Below, one piece after another: positions 1 through 7,087 of a DNA stretch of 11,266 nucleotides (the first letter of the stretch is position 1; each line of letters opens with the position of its first letter). A model generated the notes under the pieces. The model was not told where the DNA came from. It made no database searches and saw only the letters and a program-made list of their open reading frames with translations. Origin of the DNA: Flavobacteriaceae bacterium (GTDB lineage Bacteria; Bacteroidota; Bacteroidia; Flavobacteriales; Flavobacteriaceae); assembly GCA_030625995.1 (NCBI GenBank), contig DAOUPU010000065.1:1-11266 (forward strand), written 5' to 3'. Both the position numbers and the translations under genes were made by a program.

Positions 1-585
1 AGATCCGTCACCAAAAGCAGAGGTTGCTTCACTAATTGCACGTTTCATTTGTGCTCCAAGCGTCTCCTCATTTTCTACTATTCGCATACCCTTTCCACCT
101 CCACCGGCAGCTGCCTTGATCAAAACAGGATATCCGATGTCTTTAGCTACTTTTTTAGCTAATTCTACATCAACGATTGCCTTATCTATTCCGGGGACCA
201 TCGGAATATTATAATTTTTAACTGCCTCTTTTGCCGCTAATTTGTCACCCATCATTTGGATAGATTTTGATTTTGGACCGATAAAAATAAGATCATTCTT
301 TTCTACTTTATCCGCAAAATTGGCGTTTTCGCTTAAAAAACCATACCCTGGATGGATACCGTCTACATCTAATTTTTTTGCTGCTTCAATAATTTTATCT
401 CCCAATAAATAAGATTTATTGGAGGGATTATCTCCTATGTGAATTGCTTCGTCAGCAAATTTAACATGGGGGGCATTTCTATCAACACTAGAATAAACAG
501 CCACCGTTTTGATTCCCATTTTTCTGGCGGTTTTCATCACACGAATAGCTATCTCACCGCGATTTGCAATTAATATTTTCTTCAT
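1..585 (-). CDS. accC: Biotin carboxylase subunit of an acyl-CoA carboxylase (N-terminal part, cut by window edge)
   Basis: ATP-dependent carboxylation of protein-bound biotin, the first half-reaction of acetyl-, propionyl- or similar acyl-CoA carboxylases in the cytoplasm. The 195 visible residues start MKKILIANRGEIAIR, the family N-terminus. They continue with HPGYGFLSENA (residues 78-88), MGDK with Lys115, and the ATP-grasp glycine-rich loop around KAAAGGGGKGM (157-167). The frame stays open to base 1, so the central ATP-grasp part and the C-terminal domain lie outside the window; the full protein is normally 450-500 residues. It begins 17 bp after the stop of the biotin carrier gene on the same strand, so the two are almost certainly cotranscribed. 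A carboxyltransferase gene would be expected nearby but is not visible. Acetyl-CoA and propionyl-CoA carboxylase cannot be told apart from this fragment. The family call is very secure. Confidence 0.95.
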   Translation of the reverse strand, partial: MKKILIANRGEIAIRVMKTARKMGIKTVAVYSSVDRNAPHVKFADEAIHIGDNPSNKSYLLGDKIIEAAKKLDVDGIHPGYGFLSENANFADKVEKNDLIFIGPKSKSIQMMGDKLAAKEAVKNYNIPMVPGIDKAIVDVELAKKVAKDIGYPVLIKAAAGGGGKGMRIVENEETLGAQMKRAISEATSAFGDGS

Positions 586-602
586 CTTAAAGTATTTGGA
601 AA

Positions 603-1112
603 TTATTCTAATTCGATTAACAACTTACCCTTTTCAACAGCATCTCCTTTTTGGGTATGAATGGATTTTACAATTCCATCTTTTGGACATTTTATTGAAT
701 TTTCCATTTTCATCGCTTCCAAGATCAAGATCGAATCCCCTTCCTTAACCTCATCTCCTTGTTTAACCTCCAAGTCGATAATTATACCTGGCATCGGTGC
801 ATGAATTGCGTTTAATTTTTTTGTGCCATTAAAGGAATAGCCCATTTTTTCAATCATTAGGTCCAAATCATCAGAAATTTTTAAACAGTAGGTTTTTGAA
901 TTTAAAGATATTGTATACTCTTTTTTATTAAAATCAGCATGTAGTATCTCTACTTGAAAAGATTTGTTTTTATTTAATATATGGTATTTTAATTCCCCAT
1001 TCGAAACAAGATCCAACTCTTTTAATTTATCCGTATTAAGCTCGAATTTTTGGTTTTGATTTACATTTACTCTGAAGTTTTTGACCACGTGAATAACATT
1101 TAAAAATATCAT
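603..1112 (-). CDS. Biotin carboxyl carrier protein (biotin/lipoyl domain)
   Basis: Carries the biotin that the adjacent biotin carboxylase carboxylates, and delivers the carboxyl group to the carboxyltransferase. The C-terminal biotinyl domain (about residues 100-169) has the APMPG strand and the canonical EAMKMEN motif, with Lys135 as the biotinylated residue. Residues 10-95 form a less conserved N-terminal domain seen in the roughly 160-residue stand-alone carriers of Bacteroidota. The start is uncertain. The ATG at 1112 gives 169 residues, but homologues tend to begin close to the KNFRVNVN segment, so a GTG at codon 9 (1086-1088) is a plausible alternative. No clear Shine-Dalgarno decides it. 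It is the first gene of a minus-strand operon and is transcribed divergently from the permease operon. Confidence 0.92.
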   Translation of the reverse strand: MIFLNVIHVVKNFRVNVNQNQKFELNTDKLKELDLVSNGELKYHILNKNKSFQVEILHADFNKKEYTISLNSKTYCLKISDDLDLMIEKMGYSFNGTKKLNAIHAPMPGIIIDLEVKQGDEVKEGDSILILEAMKMENSIKCPKDGIVKSIHTQKGDAVEKGKLLIELE

Positions 1113-1212
1113 ATAAAGTTAGTCAATAAAATTTTAAGAATGATGTGATATCATCGGAAATGAACAAATTTTACCAAGTATTTTAACAAAAAAAATATTT
1201 AGTTTACAGCTT

Positions 1213-1257
1213 TTTTGTAGATTACAAAACTGATTATCTACAATAATATTTTTGTAG
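1213..1257. promoter_or_regulatory. Candidate operator: perfect palindrome plus extra half-sites
   Basis: TTTTGTA-GAT-TACAAAA (1213-1229) is a perfect 7-bp inverted repeat with a 3-bp centre. The same half-site recurs as CTACAA at 1238-1243 and TTGTAG at 1252-1257. Seen another way, TTGTAGAT (1215-1222) and ATCTACAA (1236-1243) form an 8-bp inverted repeat. The cluster lies in the divergent intergenic region and overlaps the predicted -7 box of the permease operon, a position that suits a repressor or a dual regulator. The regulator family cannot be named, and no regulator gene lies next to it. Confidence 0.5.
1247..1254 (+). promoter_or_regulatory. Candidate -7 promoter box for the permease/gamma-glutamylation operon
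   Basis: TATTTTTG matches the Bacteroidota sigma-A -7 consensus TAnnTTTG exactly and would give a leader of about 70 nt before the permease start. No TTTG-like -33 box is present at the usual 19-21 bp upstream, so the promoter may be weak or activator-dependent, or the match may be chance in AT-rich DNA. Confidence 0.4.
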
Positions 1258-1333
1258 TTTTATCAACTTTAATTCAAAAAGGATATGAAATTACTATTAA
1301 AATCAAAATATCTTTAACTAATAAATATAACAT

Positions 1334-2827
1334 ATGAGCAAAGGAGTGAAATACAAAAAAATGGACGATTCTTTCTTCGAATCAAGAGAATTAAAAAGGC
1401 ATGCCGGAGTTTGGTCCTTGTGGGCATTAGGAGTTGGAGCTGTTATCTCTGGTCATTTTTCAGGATGGAATCTCGGTTTGGCTTCCGGAGGATGGGGAGG
1501 TATGTTTATTGCAACGATTGTCATTGCAATAATGTATATCGGACTTACACAAAGTGTTGCAGAAATGTCTCCGGCGCTACCGCATACCGGAGGTGCATAT
1601 TCATTTGCAAGATCTGCTATGGGCCCATGGGGTGGTTTTTTTACCGGTTTGGTAGAAAATTTAGAATTTGTTTTAACCCCTGCGGTTATTGTGTTTTTTT
1701 TAAGTAATTATATGGCAGGTATTTTTGAAACCGGTCCGGAAATGTTGCCCTATTGGTGGTTTGGTTTTTATACCGTGTTCACTCTGATGAATATTGTCGG
1801 TGTTGAAATGTCCTTTAAATTCACTGTGACAGTTACTTTATTGGCTCTGTTCTGTTTGGTTGTGTTTTGGATTTCCTCCATAGGAAATATTGATTTTACG
1901 AGATATGCTCTGGATATACAGGCTGGCACAAATGGGAAAGCCGAACATTTACCCGGTGGAAATGGTGAATTTTTACCAATGGGAATTATGGGAGCTTTGA
2001 AGGCAATGCCCTTTGCAGTTTGGTTATTTTTGGCTATTGAACAGTTGCCATTGGCGGCAGAAGAGTCTGTTGATCCAAAAAAGGACATGCCCAAAGGATT
2101 GACCTACGGAATGATTACCTTGGTTATTTCAGCATTTTTAATATTGTGGCTAAATTCTTCTATCCCTTTGGGTTCCTATGCTTTATCCCAATCGGGAGAG
2201 CCTCTCTTAGACGGTTTTAAAATGTTGTTTGGAAATAATATTGCAAAATTATTGGCTCTGGTTGCATCTATTGGTTTAATTGCTTCGTTTCACACTATTA
2301 TTTTTGCCTTTGGCCGACAAATTTATTCGCTTTCTAGAGCAGGTTATTTTCCATTGTTATTATCAGAAACACACAGTAAAAGAAGAACACCTTATATGGC
2401 CTTGATATTGGGTTCAGTAATTGGATTTAGTGTTCTAATGATCACTAAATTATTAGCAGGTGAAGAAAGCGAAGTCTTTATTGGTGGTGCTCTATTAAAC
2501 ATAGCGGTCTTTAGTGCAATGCTATCTTATGTGTTACAAAGTGGTTCATTTTTACTATTACGAAAAAACCAACCGGATCTTGAGCGCCCATATATAAGTC
2601 CTTTTGGTAAAATCGGCGCGTGGGTAACCATTGTCATTGCATTGGCTACCATCTATTATCAGCTTCAGGATAAATCTTATAGAACAGCCGTATTTATTGC
2701 CATAGCCTATTTAATTATTGGTTTACTTTATTTTGCATTGAAAGGGCGACATAGATTGATACTATCACCGGAAGAGGAGTTTGCACTAGAACATGAAAAT
2801 AAAAGAAATAAAAAAGAAACCCCCTAA
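1334..2827 (+). CDS. APC-superfamily permease, ethanolamine-permease-like
   Basis: Inner-membrane amine or amino-acid importer of the APC superfamily, 497 residues, with about 12 hydrophobic segments between residues 26 and 468. The segment at residues 30-53 (ALGVGAVISGHFSGWNLGLAS), the PHTGGAYSFAR motif (83-93) and the ENLEFVLTPA stretch (108-117) resemble the ethanolamine permease branch. In that branch VISG.xxGW, an A/PHxGGP/AxxxAR motif and an IEFVFAPPA-like segment are typical. The C-terminus is a charged cytosolic tail. It is the first gene of the cluster, followed after 73 bp by the gamma-glutamyl-amide ligase, so the transported substrate is probably the amine ligated next. ATG 1334 is used here; ATG 1361 (Met10) would also leave the membrane core intact, and neither has a convincing ribosome site. 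The transporter family is certain. The ethanolamine preference is inferred from motif resemblance and context, and other small amines are possible. Confidence 0.82.
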   Translation: MSKGVKYKKMDDSFFESRELKRHAGVWSLWALGVGAVISGHFSGWNLGLASGGWGGMFIATIVIAIMYIGLTQSVAEMSPALPHTGGAYSFARSAMGPWGGFFTGLVENLEFVLTPAVIVFFLSNYMAGIFETGPEMLPYWWFGFYTVFTLMNIVGVEMSFKFTVTVTLLALFCLVVFWISSIGNIDFTRYALDIQAGTNGKAEHLPGGNGEFLPMGIMGALKAMPFAVWLFLAIEQLPLAAEESVDPKKDMPKGLTYGMITLVISAFLILWLNSSIPLGSYALSQSGEPLLDGFKMLFGNNIAKLLALVASIGLIASFHTIIFAFGRQIYSLSRAGYFPLLLSETHSKRRTPYMALILGSVIGFSVLMITKLLAGEESEVFIGGALLNIAVFSAMLSYVLQSGSFLLLRKNQPDLERPYISPFGKIGAWVTIVIALATIYYQLQDKSYRTAVFIAIAYLIIGLLYFALKGRHRLILSPEEEFALEHENKRNKKETP

Positions 2828-2898
2828 ATCATTATCATCATATAATTTAATAATCTAATTTTACAATACAAACCCAAAGGTCGGTAGGAAGGGGTTTC
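2816..2898 (+). repeat. Inverted repeat bracketing the permease-ligase junction and overlapping the ligase ribosome site
   Basis: GAAACCCC at 2816-2823, in the last codons of the permease, is perfectly complementary to GGGGTTTC at 2891-2898, just before the ligase ATG at 2901. The right arm overlaps the purine-rich AGGAAGGGG (2886-2894), an unusually good Shine-Dalgarno for this window. Pairing in the mRNA could hide it and couple ligase translation to passage of ribosomes over the permease stop. The arms are 67 nt apart, so chance is not excluded. Confidence 0.3.
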
Positions 2899-2900
2899 AG

Positions 2901-4274
2901 ATGACCCTTGAAAAAAATAAACAGATGCAAGAAATTCGAAAATATATAGAGGATAATCAGATAAAAAATGTAAAATTAGCTATTGTTGATATCGATGGAG
3001 TGCTTCGTGGTAAATATGTAAGTACAAAGAAATTTCTTACCGCCTTAGATAAAGGGTTTGGGTTTTGTAATGTGATTTTCGGTTGGGATTCTGATGATGT
3101 TTTATATAAAAATGATTCTTTCACTGGCTGGAAAGATGGATTTAAAGATGCCATCGCTACTATAGATCCATCAAGTTTTAGGATCTTACCAACGGAAGAC
3201 AAAAAATCAATAATTTGTTTGGCAGATTTTTCGAAAAGTGATGCAAGTGCGGTTTGTCCGAGATCTATTCTTAAAAAAATAATAAAAAGAGTAGATAATT
3301 TAGGCTATGCTGCCACCGCTGCTTTAGAATTTGAATTTTTCTTATTCAATGAAACCCCGCAGAGTTTAAGAGATAAAAATTACGGTAATCTTCAACCAAT
3401 GACGCCTGGAAATTTTGGATATTCAGTATTGCGTAATTCAACACATGCCGATTTCTATCATGAGATAATGGATCTTTGTGGAGAAATGGATATGCCTTTG
3501 GAAGGGTTGCACACAGAAACAGGGCCGGGTGTTCTTGAAGGTGCCATGGAGCATTCAGATGCCCTGAAAGCGGCAGATAATGGTGTTTTATTTAAAACAT
3601 TTATCAAAGTGTGGGCACAACAAAGAGAAATGATCGCCAATTTTATGGCAAAATGGTCAGCAGATTATCCCGGGCAATCCGGCCATATTCATATTTCTTT
3701 ACAAAATAAGGATGGATCTGCATTATTTTATGATAAGGATAAGAATGAAAATATGTCGGATGAAATGAGATGGTTCATCGGTGGGCAACAAAAATTAATG
3801 CCGGAGATCTTGGCCATGGTAGCATCTACTTGCAACAGTTATACCAGGCTTATCCCTGGATTTTGGGCTCCAACCGCTGCATCATGGGGCATAGATAACA
3901 GAACTTGTGCTCTGAGGGCCATTCCCGGAAGTGAAAGTTCTCAACGGGTAGAATACCGTATTTCAGCTGCAGACATCAATCCTCATTTGGCTTTGGCTGC
4001 CGCTCTTGGTTCGGGAATTTGGGGCATAGAAAATAAAATTGAACCTACGGAACCCATAAAAGGAAATGCATATGATGTTGATCTGCCTGCAGAATTTCAA
4101 TTACCCAGAACTTTGTCACAAGCTTCGCAAAATTTTAAAACCTCCGACGTTGCTCGTGAACTATTTGGAAATGATTTTGTAGATCATTATGCGCATACAA
4201 GAGAGTGGGAAGACGAACAACAAAGAACGGCAATTACCGACTGGCAATTAAAAAGATACTTCGAAATTATATAA
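2901..4274 (+). CDS. Glutamine-synthetase-family gamma-glutamyl-amide ligase (PuuA/IpuC/GlnA4-like)
   Basis: Probably catalyses ATP + L-glutamate + amine to gamma-glutamyl-amide in the cytoplasm. The 457 residues contain the N-terminal beta-grasp domain (about 17-115) and the catalytic domain. Metal- and substrate-binding residues are visible: E143/E145 in LEFEFF, E206 in TETGPG, E213 in VLEGA, H262/H264 in GHIHIS, R316 in NSYTRLIPG, R339 in CALRAIP, and E351/R353 in RVEYR. The DGSS loop of true ammonia-using glutamine synthetases is not seen; the corresponding region reads FGWDSDD (60-66). Its absence fits the amine-ligating branches. The gene lies between an amine permease and two dehydrogenases plus an amidotransferase-fold hydrolase, which argues against a role in plain nitrogen assimilation. 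The start at 2901 is favoured by AGGAAGGGG upstream; Met9 at 2925 is a fallback. Ethanolamine is the favoured amine because an alcohol dehydrogenase is encoded downstream, but this is inference. Confidence 0.88.
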   Translation: MTLEKNKQMQEIRKYIEDNQIKNVKLAIVDIDGVLRGKYVSTKKFLTALDKGFGFCNVIFGWDSDDVLYKNDSFTGWKDGFKDAIATIDPSSFRILPTEDKKSIICLADFSKSDASAVCPRSILKKIIKRVDNLGYAATAALEFEFFLFNETPQSLRDKNYGNLQPMTPGNFGYSVLRNSTHADFYHEIMDLCGEMDMPLEGLHTETGPGVLEGAMEHSDALKAADNGVLFKTFIKVWAQQREMIANFMAKWSADYPGQSGHIHISLQNKDGSALFYDKDKNENMSDEMRWFIGGQQKLMPEILAMVASTCNSYTRLIPGFWAPTAASWGIDNRTCALRAIPGSESSQRVEYRISAADINPHLALAAALGSGIWGIENKIEPTEPIKGNAYDVDLPAEFQLPRTLSQASQNFKTSDVARELFGNDFVDHYAHTREWEDEQQRTAITDWQLKRYFEII

Positions 4275-4278
4275 AAAA

Positions 4279-5655
4279 ATGATTAAAACTATTTCACCTA
4301 TTGATGGTTCCGTATATTATTCTGCAGAAGAAAATAATGAAATTGACATTGAAAAAACTTTGATTTTAGCGAAAGGGGCCTTAACTGAATGGTCAGCTCT
4401 AACCGTTAGAGAAAGAGCAAAATATGTCTCTTCTTTTGTTAATGAAGTTAATAAGGATAAAAATGATATTGCTCTGGAAATAACCTGGCAAATGGGCAGG
4501 CCCCTAAGTCAGTCTCCCGGAGAAATAGGTGGTTTTGTTGAGAGAGCCACTTATATGATCGGAATTGCCGAAGAAGCTTTAGAATCTCATGAATTGATAG
4601 ATCAATCAGGTTTTAAAAGATGGATGGAAAGAACTCCTTTAGGTGTTTTAGCTGTTCTAAGTCCCTGGAATTATCCATTTTTAACATCGGTAAATGCTAT
4701 CGTACCTGCATTAATGGCAGGAAATACAGTAATTTTAAAACATTCTTTTCAAACTCCGTTGGTGGCGGAGAGATATGCAAAAGCAGCAAAAAAAGCAGGG
4801 TTCCCTGAAGGGGTATTTCAAATTCTTCATTTGAATCATAAAAACACAGCACGATTGATTGGACATCCTAAAGTGGATGCAGTACTTTTTACAGGTTCGG
4901 TAACAGGAGGTCTTGCCATCCAAAATTCTTTATTGAATAAGTTTATTCCTTGTGGATTGGAATTAGGCGGGAAAGACCCGGCCTATGTCAGGGCCGATGC
5001 AAATTTGGGATCTACCATAGAAAATCTGGTAGATGGGTCATTTTTTAATAGCGGTCAATCCTGTTGTGGAATAGAAAGAATTTATGTGCATGAATCTCTC
5101 TATGATAAATTTATTGATGGATTTGTAGATATTACAAAGACATATAAATTGGGTAACCCATTAGAATCAGAAATAAACATTGGTCCAATGGTTAAGACTT
5201 CAGCAGCAAATTTTGTACGGAGTCAAATAGATGAAGCAATAAGTAAAGGTGCCAGATCATTAGTGGATGAATCCATGTTTGCTTTATCTAAAAAGGACAG
5301 TCCTTATCTCTCTCCACATGTTTTGGTAGATGTAGATCATAGTATGAATGTGATGACTGAAGAAAGTTTTGGTCCGGTAGTGGGGATCATGAAAGTTAAA
5401 AATGATAAAGAAGCCATATCGTTAATGAATGATTCTCAATATGGTTTAACCGCATCCCTCTGGACACAAGATATAGATCAGGCTCAATTTTTAGGTCGTA
5501 AAATTGAAACAGGCACTGTTTATATGAATAGGTGTGATTATCTCGATCCTGCTCTAGCCTGGACAGGCGTTAAGAATTCCGGAAGAGGTGTGACACTTTC
5601 AAAGGTTGGTTATGATCATGTAACCAGGGTGAAATCTTTTCATTTCAAAAAGTGA
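4279..5655 (+). CDS. NAD(P)-dependent aldehyde dehydrogenase
   Basis: Oxidises an aldehyde to the acid; here the proposed substrate is gamma-glutamyl-aminoacetaldehyde, giving gamma-glutamyl-glycine. The 458 residues carry all hallmarks of the aldehyde dehydrogenase superfamily. These are SPWNYP with Asn131, VILKHS with Lys154, FTGS (204-207), ELGGKDP with the general-base Glu228, and NSGQSC with catalytic Cys262, which is followed by a second Cys263. EESFGP with Glu362 is also present, and a C-terminal KNSGRG. The length is typical of the succinate-semialdehyde-dehydrogenase-like subfamilies. The ATG lies 4 bp after the ligase stop in an A-run, so the two genes are translationally close and cotranscribed. 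The functional analogue in the Puu pathway is PuuC. The family is certain; the substrate is inferred from the cluster. Confidence 0.92.
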   Translation: MIKTISPIDGSVYYSAEENNEIDIEKTLILAKGALTEWSALTVRERAKYVSSFVNEVNKDKNDIALEITWQMGRPLSQSPGEIGGFVERATYMIGIAEEALESHELIDQSGFKRWMERTPLGVLAVLSPWNYPFLTSVNAIVPALMAGNTVILKHSFQTPLVAERYAKAAKKAGFPEGVFQILHLNHKNTARLIGHPKVDAVLFTGSVTGGLAIQNSLLNKFIPCGLELGGKDPAYVRADANLGSTIENLVDGSFFNSGQSCCGIERIYVHESLYDKFIDGFVDITKTYKLGNPLESEINIGPMVKTSAANFVRSQIDEAISKGARSLVDESMFALSKKDSPYLSPHVLVDVDHSMNVMTEESFGPVVGIMKVKNDKEAISLMNDSQYGLTASLWTQDIDQAQFLGRKIETGTVYMNRCDYLDPALAWTGVKNSGRGVTLSKVGYDHVTRVKSFHFKK

Positions 5656-5693
5656 AAATTCGATTTCTCATAACAAAAAAGTAGATCGAATTT
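5656..5693 (+). other. Hairpin directly after the aldehyde dehydrogenase stop
   Basis: AAATTCGAT (5656-5664) and ATCGAATTT (5685-5693) are a perfect 9-bp inverted repeat with a 20-nt loop, starting at the base after the TGA stop. No T-run follows, so it is a poor intrinsic terminator. It may instead stabilise the 3' end of the upstream message or act as a processing site within the operon. Confidence 0.35.
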
Positions 5694-5710
5694 CAATATT
5701 AAAAAATAAA

Positions 5711-5876
5711 CTACCTCGACGCAAGCATACGAGGTATTAAATTGAGTTTGCGATACAAACATTCTGAATTCCGGCCCAGAGGGTCGGGGAACCTGCCCGA
5801 CTAAAGTCATTCAGGTGGGTTAAACCACATCTTCTCGTCCGAAAAAGCGGAACGCGAAGGCGGATTAAACCTCTGC
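5711..5876 (+). repeat. GC-rich, multi-hairpin intergenic element inside the operon
   Basis: This block is clearly richer in G+C than its AT-rich flanks and is dense in potential stems. Stem 1 is TACCTCG (5712-5718) with CGAGGTA (5730-5736). Stem 2 is GTTTG/CAAAC (5746-5750, 5756-5760). Stem 3 is CCGGCCC/GGGTCGG (5771-5777, 5781-5787) with one G-T pair. Stem 4 is AACCTGCC/GGTGGGTT (5790-5797, 5814-5821) with two G-T pairs, enclosing GAC-TAAA-GTC. TCCG at 5838 can pair with CGGA at 5848 or 5861. AGGTGGGTTAAACC (5813-5826) recurs as AGGCGGATTAAACC (5858-5871), 12 of 14 identical and 45 bp apart. CCTGCCCG here (5792-5799) also occurs in the hairpin at 8663. There is no coding frame. It reads best as a degenerate dispersed repeat (MITE- or REP-like); a structured attenuator RNA is the alternative. 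Confidence 0.5.
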
Positions 5877-5905
5877 ATTATTTTTTAAAAGATAAAAATT
5901 TATTT

Positions 5906-7078
5906 ATGGAATTATCGAATACAAATTGGAATTTCCCAACCACAATATGGTTCGGAAACGGTAGAATAAAAGATCTGGCTTTGGCGTGTACTCAGTTGAA
6001 CATGAAGAATCCATTATTCGTTACTGATGAAGGGTTGATAAAATTGGATATTGTAGAAACAGCAACTGATGTATTAAAGAATGCTGATATAAAATACAGT
6101 ATATATAGTGATGTTCAGGGAAACCCTACAGGGAAAAATGTGAGCGATGGGGTAAAACATTATAATGAAAATAATCATGATGGTGTGATCGCTTTTGGTG
6201 GAGGATCTGCTATTGATGCTGCTAAAACCATTGCCTTTATGTCGGGACAAAACAAATCCATTTGGGATTTTGAAGATATAGGCAACAATTGGACCTATGC
6301 AAATGAGGAAGGTATAGCTCCAATAATTGCAATTCCAACCACCGCAGGTACAGGATCTGAAGTAGGGCGAGCATCCGTTATTTTAGATGAGGAGCAACAT
6401 ACTAAAAAAATTATTTTCCATCCTAAAATCTTACCTGCGATTGTTATAACAGACCCGGAACTATGCCTGGGCTTACCAGCCAATATTACGGCATGGACAG
6501 GTGTAGACGCTATGGTGCATGCCATTGAAGCCTACTGCGCTCCAGGGTATCACCCTATGGCAGAGGGTATTGCCATTGAAGCCATTAGAATTATTGCAAA
6601 ATATTTGCCATTGGCTTATAAAGATGGTAATAATCTTGAAGCACGTGGACAAATGCTTGTTGCAGCCTCTATGGGAGCTACTGCTTTTCAAAAAGGACTG
6701 GGATCAGTACATTCTGTAGCACATCAACTGGGTGCAATTTACAATAAGCAACACGGTTTATTGAACGCCATCATCCTGCCCTATGCCTTAAAGCAGAATC
6801 AAATGGTTATTGAAGATAAAATGAATTATTTAAGTAAGGTTTTAGATCTTAATGATCTAGGAACGGATGCGGTAATAAATTATTTGATGGACCTTAGAAA
6901 GGAATTGAACATACCCCATGCCTTAAAAAGTATTCAGATCAATGAAGATAGAGCATTTGAAATTGGAGAGATGGCCTTTAAGGACCCTTCTACCCCTACT
7001 AATGCCAAACCGGTTTCTTCGAAAGATCTGGAAAATTTGTTTAGGGCTGCTGTTCGAGGTGAACTAAAAAACCTGTAA
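5906..7078 (+). CDS. Iron-type (group III) alcohol dehydrogenase
   Basis: NAD(P)-linked oxidation of an alcohol to an aldehyde in the cytoplasm; here the likely substrate is the hydroxyl of a gamma-glutamyl amino alcohol such as gamma-glutamyl-ethanolamide. The 390 residues match the usual family length. The nucleotide-binding AFGGGSAID motif is at 96-104, and IPTTAGTGSEV at 143-153. The metal ligands expected by comparison with FucO are all present: D201 and H205 in GVDAMVHAIEAY, H269 in GSVHSVAHQLG, and H283 in NKQHG. The gene follows the structured element at 5711-5876; its leader is A/T-rich without an obvious Shine-Dalgarno. It ends 9 bp before the amidotransferase-fold gene, so those two are tightly linked. 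It takes the place held by the amine oxidase PuuB in the Puu pathway. That swap is the main sequence clue that the substrate is an amino alcohol rather than a diamine. Confidence 0.92.
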   Translation: MELSNTNWNFPTTIWFGNGRIKDLALACTQLNMKNPLFVTDEGLIKLDIVETATDVLKNADIKYSIYSDVQGNPTGKNVSDGVKHYNENNHDGVIAFGGGSAIDAAKTIAFMSGQNKSIWDFEDIGNNWTYANEEGIAPIIAIPTTAGTGSEVGRASVILDEEQHTKKIIFHPKILPAIVITDPELCLGLPANITAWTGVDAMVHAIEAYCAPGYHPMAEGIAIEAIRIIAKYLPLAYKDGNNLEARGQMLVAASMGATAFQKGLGSVHSVAHQLGAIYNKQHGLLNAIILPYALKQNQMVIEDKMNYLSKVLDLNDLGTDAVINYLMDLRKELNIPHALKSIQINEDRAFEIGEMAFKDPSTPTNAKPVSSKDLENLFRAAVRGELKNL

Positions 7079-7087
7079 AGCTATATC

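Noticed and set aside
1768..2094. Open frame of 108 codons on the minus strand
   Set aside because: It lies entirely inside the permease gene, with no family resemblance and an unusual composition; it is a shadow of the real coding strand.
5711..5876. A tRNA, known riboswitch or CRISPR fragment
   Set aside because: No cloverleaf with a TTCGAATC-type T-arm, no recognisable riboswitch core such as a cobalamin, TPP or SAM box, and only two imperfect copies of a 14-bp repeat with a 45-bp period.
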